A DNA stretch of 64,000 nt. It comes from Runella zeae DSM 19591. GTDB lineage: Bacteria; Bacteroidota; Bacteroidia; Cytophagales; Spirosomataceae. The position numbers and the translations under genes were made by a program. The notes beneath the pieces were generated by a model. It ran no database searches. It was given only the letters and a program-made list of their open reading frames with translations, and was not told where the DNA came from. Positions 59,727-64,000 of the stretch are shown here, piece after piece. Every line of letters begins with the position of its first letter. The first letter of the stretch is position 1. The stretch covers positions 293,573 through 357,572 of the forward strand of contig NZ_AUIF01000010.1 of NCBI RefSeq assembly GCF_000423565.1, given 5' to 3'.

Positions 59727-62378
59727 ATGACCTCCCACGAAATTCGCCAAGCATTTTTAGATTTTTTCAAAAGTAAAGGCCACCTTATCGTACCTTCTGC
59801 GCCGCTTGTGGCCAAAAATGACCCCACGCTCATGTTCAACAACTCGGGCATGGCGCAATTCAAAGACTTTTTCTTGGGCAATGGCACGCCACCGAGCAAA
59901 CGCATAGCCGACACCCAAAAGTGCTTGCGAGTAAGTGGTAAGCACAACGACCTAGAAGATGTAGGATTTGATACCTATCACCATACCATGTTTGAAATGC
60001 TCGGCAACTGGTCGTTTGGTGATTATTTCAAAAAAGAAGCCCTTGCATGGTCGTGGGAATTGCTCACCGAAATCTATCAACTCCCCAAAGACCGCATCTA
60101 CGTATCGGTGTTCAAAGGCGACGAAAAAGACGGTGTTCCCTTTGACCAAGAAGCGTGGGATATTTGGAAAGCGATTTTGGGCGGAGAAGACCGTATCATT
60201 TTAGGAAATAAAAAAGACAATTTCTGGGAAATGGGCGATGTAGGCCCCTGTGGCCCATGTTCGGAAATCCACATCGACCTCCGCGACCAAGCCGAAGTAG
60301 ACTTGAAGCCGGGTAAAGAACTTGTCAATGCCGATCATCCGCAAGTAGTCGAAATCTGGAACAACGTATTCATGCAGTTTGAGCGCAAAGCCGATGGGTC
60401 ACTCATTACGCTTCCTGCCAAACACGTGGATACGGGTATGGGCTTCGAGCGCCTTTGTATGGCGATTCAGGGCAAAAAATCAAACTATGATACCGATATT
60501 TTCCAAAATACCATTCAGGTCATTGAGAAAATGTGTGGTAAACAATATGGCGCCGAAGGCACCCTCAGCACTACCAACTATACCGATATTGCGATGCGGG
60601 TCATTGCTGACCACCTTCGGGCGGTAAGTTTCGCCATTGCCGACGGGCAACTTCCATCCAATGCCAAAGCAGGTTACGTGATTCGCCGCATTTTGCGCCG
60701 CGCTATTCGCTATGGCTATTCATATTTGGGCTTCAATGAGCCTTTTATGAGTCAACTTGTTCCTGTTTTAGCTGACCAATTCAAGGATGTTTTTCCCGAA
60801 CTTAAAGCCCAAGAAGACTTTGTTACTCGCGTAGTGCTAGAAGAAGAAAAGAGCTTCTTACGCACCTTAGAATTGGGAATTAAGCGCTTCGAGTCTCTTA
60901 GTCCAACGGGAGGAGTCATTGATGGAAACATCGTATTTGAACTCTCAGATACCTACGGTTTCCCGGTAGATTTGACGGCGCTTTTGGCCAAAGAAAAAGG
61001 CTACAAAATCGACGAAAAAGGCTACGAAAAGGCGTTGGCTGAACAAAAAAATCGTAGCCGCCAAGATGCCGCCAAAGAAGCGACCGACTGGGTAGAAGTA
61101 AACGAAGGGGGCGATTTTGAGTTTTTGGGCTACGAAACCCTCGAAGCTACCGCCCAAATCGTCAAATACCGCAAAGTCAAAACCAAAGCGGGGGAAGAAT
61201 ACCATATCGTACTCGACCGCACACCTTTCTATGCCGAAATGGGTGGACAAGTAGGCGATTCGGGGATGCTTGTGGTAGGTCATGGCGACCAAGCCGTAAG
61301 TATCAACATTGCCGATACGAAAAAAGAAAATGACCTCTTTGTCCACATCTCTCGTGACAAAAACCTAGAGGAGGTACTTGCTACTCCCGATTTTGTGTTG
61401 GCCTCGGTCGATGCGCACCGTCATCAAAACATCATGCGCAACCACACGGCAACGCACTTGATGTTGGCCGCGATGCGCCGCGTGTTGGGTACGCACATCG
61501 TTCAGAAAGGTTCGTACCAAAACGACGAAGTGACCCGTTTTGACTTTTCGCACTTTGCTAAAGTCACCGACGAAGAACTCGCGCAAGTAGAAGATATTGT
61601 AAATGCCAAAATCCGCGCCAATATTCCCCAAAAAACCTATGTCAATGTACCAATTGATGAGGCTATCAAAAAAGGTGCAACGGCCACTTTTGGAGAAAAA
61701 TACGGTGATTTTGTTCGCGTCGTAGAGTTTGACCCCAATTTCTCAGTCGAACTTTGCGGGGGTACGCACGTGCCTGCTACGGGCGAAATTGCGCTCTTTA
61801 AGTTTATCTCAGAAGGTTCGGTATCGGCAGGGGTTCGTCGGGTAGAAGCCGTAACGGGCGAAAAAGCCCTCGAAATCATCCGCCAACAGGCAGAGGTAAT
61901 TAACCAATTAGAAGGCTTGTTTAAAGGCCAAAAAGACCTTGTCAAAGCCGTTGAAGGTCTTTTGGCCGAAAAAGCTGCTTTACAAAAACGCATCGAAGCC
62001 CTCGAAAACGAGAAGTTGGCGCAAGTAAAAGAAAGCTTGTTGACCCAAGTAACGCATAACAACGGCGTTGCCAGCCTCGTCGCTCGCGTGGAGGTACCGA
62101 ACGCCGACGCCCTGAAATCGCTCGTTTATCAGTTGAAAGAACAATCACAAGCGCCATTCTATATTGTTTTAGGAACAGTATTGGGCGGCAAACCACAATT
62201 GGCCGTAATGCTTTCCGACGACTTAGTAGCCCAAGGCAAACACGCAGGCAACATCGTGAAAGAACTTGCCAAAGAAGTAAAAGGCGGCGGTGGCGGCCAA
62301 CCTTTCTTCGCTACCGCAGGTGGTTCTGATGCCAGTGGCTTGGATGCCGCTTTAGCTAAAGCGAAAGGGATTTTATAA
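59727..62378 (+). CDS. alaS: Alanyl-tRNA synthetase
   Basis: The 883-residue protein has full-length AlaS architecture. The class II catalytic domain starts TSHEIRQAFLDFFKSKGH, with GMAQFKDFFLG, HHTMFEMLGNWSFGDYFK and HVDTGMGFERL. The editing domain has HTATH (zinc histidines) and CGGTH, and a C-terminal coiled coil and C-Ala/DHHA1 domain ends GGGGGQPFFATAGG. It charges tRNA-Ala and edits mischarged Ser/Gly. It is a single gene with its own terminator at 62396. Confidence 0.97.
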   Translation: MTSHEIRQAFLDFFKSKGHLIVPSAPLVAKNDPTLMFNNSGMAQFKDFFLGNGTPPSKRIADTQKCLRVSGKHNDLEDVGFDTYHHTMFEMLGNWSFGDYFKKEALAWSWELLTEIYQLPKDRIYVSVFKGDEKDGVPFDQEAWDIWKAILGGEDRIILGNKKDNFWEMGDVGPCGPCSEIHIDLRDQAEVDLKPGKELVNADHPQVVEIWNNVFMQFERKADGSLITLPAKHVDTGMGFERLCMAIQGKKSNYDTDIFQNTIQVIEKMCGKQYGAEGTLSTTNYTDIAMRVIADHLRAVSFAIADGQLPSNAKAGYVIRRILRRAIRYGYSYLGFNEPFMSQLVPVLADQFKDVFPELKAQEDFVTRVVLEEEKSFLRTLELGIKRFESLSPTGGVIDGNIVFELSDTYGFPVDLTALLAKEKGYKIDEKGYEKALAEQKNRSRQDAAKEATDWVEVNEGGDFEFLGYETLEATAQIVKYRKVKTKAGEEYHIVLDRTPFYAEMGGQVGDSGMLVVGHGDQAVSINIADTKKENDLFVHISRDKNLEEVLATPDFVLASVDAHRHQNIMRNHTATHLMLAAMRRVLGTHIVQKGSYQNDEVTRFDFSHFAKVTDEELAQVEDIVNAKIRANIPQKTYVNVPIDEAIKKGATATFGEKYGDFVRVVEFDPNFSVELCGGTHVPATGEIALFKFISEGSVSAGVRRVEAVTGEKALEIIRQQAEVINQLEGLFKGQKDLVKAVEGLLAEKAALQKRIEALENEKLAQVKESLLTQVTHNNGVASLVARVEVPNADALKSLVYQLKEQSQAPFYIVLGTVLGGKPQLAVMLSDDLVAQGKHAGNIVKELAKEVKGGGGGQPFFATAGGSDASGLDAALAKAKGIL

Positions 62379-62395
62379 CAATTCTCAATCATAGC

Positions 62396-62439
62396 ACGCC
62401 CCTGCTCTTGTTCGGATGAATGAGGGCGGGGGCGTTTTT
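62396..62439 (+). terminator. Terminator of alaS
   Basis: ACGCCCC (62396-62402) pairs with GGGGCGT (62429-62435), with an inner CTC/GAG continuation, followed by TTTTTG. It starts 17 bases after the stop. Confidence 0.8.
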
Positions 62440-62528
62440 GTTTGGTGTAATATCCGTTTACTCATTGATAAACAACCTTTTTAACCCACCAAAAGCATTT
62501 CAGTAATCTTCAAATACCCGTTTCCTCA

Positions 62529-62677
62529 AACCCCATGCCTTTAGGCTGGGGGCTGTAAACAAAAGCGTGCCCTAGGGCTTCAGCCCTGAATTTTGCGCAT
62601 CAATATTCCAAAATTCAGGGCTGAAGCCCCAGCGTTGCGATGTTTATTCCTATGCCCCAGCCTAAAGGCATGGGGTT
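62529..62677. repeat. Nested palindromic element (REP-like)
   Basis: An outer perfect 23-bp inverted repeat (62529-62551 with 62655-62677) encloses an inner perfect 20-bp repeat (62575-62594 with 62610-62629). The 428-base gap after alaS holds only this element and the alaS terminator. The arms (CCCCATGCCTTTAGGCTGGGG; GGGCTTCAGCCCTGAA) are themselves near-palindromic, as in REP/RAYT-type or IS200/IS605-related miniature repeats. No transposase lies within it. Confidence 0.75.
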
Positions 62678-62806
62678 ATAGCAGTTTTGAGCTTACAGTT
62701 TTTAAATCAGCGTAATACCACTTAATCAATTGGCATCTGTTTGTTGGCAAAAGGAATCTTCTTTATTGAGACTTATTCGTAAATTAGCCTATCAAATAAA
62801 TGCGAA

Positions 62807-63727
62807 ATGTTAGAACAAAATTATTTACTGGTTGATATTTTAAAGAAAAGGACTGGAGGAGTTGCGAACCTCAACGGGATTTCTTATCAGTTAAATTATG
62901 CAGTATTACAACTACTCTATCTTAATATACCTGGCCAATATGTACAGCTCGAAGGCATTGAAGATGTTGATTTAAGATTCCAAACAGATAGCATTTTTTG
63001 TCAGTTAAAATATGCTCACTTAGAAAAAGATAGACTCACTTCATCCAAACTAATCGAAAAAAACACCCTAAAAAACATTTTTGAAGTTTATCAGAGAGGT
63101 GTATCAGCAAAGTTCAAAATTATCCATAATCACAATGTTTCAGACTCTAATCTAAAACCTTTTATAACCCAACAATGGAATTCTCAAATAGTCAATTTTT
63201 GGAATCAACAGTTACCATTTTTGAATGATAATGCTATTGATTTTTTGAATAAAGTTACAATTGAGCGTTTATCAGAAAAAGAACTCGATAACGAAGTCAA
63301 TAAATTATTATTATCTCGTATAGATACGCACATTACCAGCTACATAGCGTTGAAGAATGCCCTTTTTGTCAATGCTTTCAATTGGTCTCGCCAAAGAAAA
63401 AAAGTTTTTAGAAAAGATATTGATTCTATTTTTTCTCAACATATTGAGCTAATATCTTCAGGCATTCAAAATGATGCTTTAAAGTATAGATGGATACAAA
63501 AGATTGATTTTGAGTTTGTAACAAATCAAGATGTCAGAGATTATTTTGAAGGGAAAGCAGCCCAGCCTGTTCATATTGTTCAAAAATTACCAGTTGAACG
63601 ACCTCACTGGAAAAATAAAATCATTGAGACCATTGAAAACTTTGATGTTATAATAGTGAAATCGTCAAGTGGACAAGGTAAATCAACGCGGGCGCAAACC
63701 AAATTGTCGCTTAAGCGGCGTGTTTGA
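62807..63727 (+). pseudogene. Nuclease-STAND type defence gene, interrupted by an insertion
   Basis: The frame gives 306 residues but only about 294 are native. The N-terminus GGVANLNGISYQLNYAVLQLL followed by LEGIEDVDLRF and IFCQLKYA shows the D...QxK pattern of PD-(D/E)XK nucleases of the Cap4/DUF4297-like kind. A helical linker leads to VIIVKSSSGQGKST, a Walker A motif, just where STAND NTPases begin. The reading then passes into foreign sequence (about 63686-63691) and stops at 63727. The rest of the NTPase and sensor is missing from the window, so the gene is broken. An Avs-like or other STAND defence protein is the likely original; that is inference. Confidence 0.75.
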
Positions 63728-64000
63728 GGCCCATTTTTAGGGCGATTACATTGCGTAAGCTATCTCTTTTCTGACTTTTAAAAACGGTACGCATATTGAG
63801 TACCGCGCTTAGTCCTTTAGTCCAACGTTGTCCTACGAGCTTGCACCTTTGCTGCACCACTGTGCTAATGGCCGATTCAATAGCCCCACTCCCAATACAG
63901 CCCGATATTCATGGTATTTCATTCGGTATCGATTATGTTGGTAGTACTTCATAAGGCTATCTGCCTGCTGCTTGAGATGCTGACTTTTGCAGGTATTTTT
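63686..64000 (-). mobile_element. End of an insertion sequence that breaks the nuclease-STAND gene
   Basis: From about 63686 the sequence stops matching the interrupted gene and becomes the 3' end of a transposase on the minus strand. The element continues past the window. Its exact terminus and inverted repeat cannot be fixed without the other end; the last 20-25 bases before the transposase stop codon (63686-63710) would contain the terminal repeat. Confidence 0.75.
63711..64000 (-). pseudogene. Transposase C-terminus, with a frameshift
   Basis: Read on the minus strand, 64000 to about 63906 encodes SLMKYYQHNRYRMKYHEYRA. From about 63898 a different frame encodes IGSGAIESAISTVVQQRCKL and VGQRWTKGLSAVLNMRTVF, ending KMGLKHAA and TAA at 63713-63711. 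The IGSGAIESA...Q.RCKL..QRW pattern is the C-terminal part of ISKra4/ISLre2-like DDE transposases; the family is not certain. The two parts join only if one or two bases are lost or gained near 63896-63906, so this copy is frameshifted, unless the read has an error. Confidence 0.7.

Noticed and set aside
1..64000. CRISPR arrays, rRNA or tRNA genes
   Set aside because: No regularly spaced direct repeats, cloverleaf with conserved T-loop, or rRNA-like sequence was seen on either strand; tRNA absence was judged by eye only.

Overview
The window reads as a chromosomal segment of a Bacteroidota bacterium, most likely order Cytophagales (Runella/Emticicia/Spirosoma type; the genus is a guess). Supporting signs are a SusC/SusD pair, BatA, a DUF4834 protein, several outer-membrane beta-barrel proteins, an exosortase N (XrtN) system, and promoters of the Bacteroidota form TTG-N17-19-TAnnTTTG. 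No rRNA, tRNA or CRISPR array was recognised.

Layout. 1-13 kb holds housekeeping and envelope genes: a siroheme-type dehydrogenase, a GT9 glycosyltransferase, free-methionine sulfoxide reductase, an MMPL/RND exporter, BatA, a subtilisin lipoprotein, an OmpH/Skp-like chaperone, a vanadium-haloperoxidase/PAP2 lipoprotein, a gamma-carbonic-anhydrase-like protein and GlmM. 13-18 kb is a plus-strand run with a membrane glycosyltransferase-like protein, a CocE-type hydrolase and a quinone-oxidoreductase-type MDR protein. 18-23 kb is a SusD/SusC pair on the minus strand. 23.3-29.4 kb is an XrtN exosortase locus: DUF1361 protein, DgkA-type kinase, membrane protein, winged-helix regulator, VIT protein with a PEP-type sorting tail, and XrtN. 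Two nearly identical palindromes sit exactly 12 nt before two of its start codons. 29.4-42.5 kb holds beta-barrel proteins, an ECF sigma factor with a TonB-domain partner, a 1433-residue SdrD-B/DUF11-type surface protein, a VWA protein, an SDR, a sulfatase and a membrane methyltransferase.

42.6-52.5 kb is the most interesting region. Five tightly packed genes (WGR plus HEAT/ARM repeats; WGR plus beta-propeller; membrane protein; winged-helix plus SWIM zinc finger; TPR-like) precede a structured intergenic RNA and a retron-type reverse transcriptase carrying the NAxxH, YADD and VTG motifs. RT, ARM protein and WH-SWIM protein match what I recall as the type XIII retron layout. The 344-nt gap before the RT contains a convincing msr-msd: a1/a2 complementary ends, two msr-like hairpins (one with a TGTTTCG loop) and a long msd hairpin. 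The WGR-propeller, membrane and TPR genes look like additional parts.

52.5-62.4 kb returns to ordinary genes: a serine beta-lactamase-like hydrolase, a TAT-exported Gfo/Idh/MocA oxidoreductase, PurM, small proteins, a Uma2-type nuclease and AlaS. The end (62.5-64 kb) is accessory again. It has a nested REP-like palindrome, a probable nuclease-STAND defence gene broken just after its Walker A motif, and the transposase end that broke it, which itself carries a frameshift.
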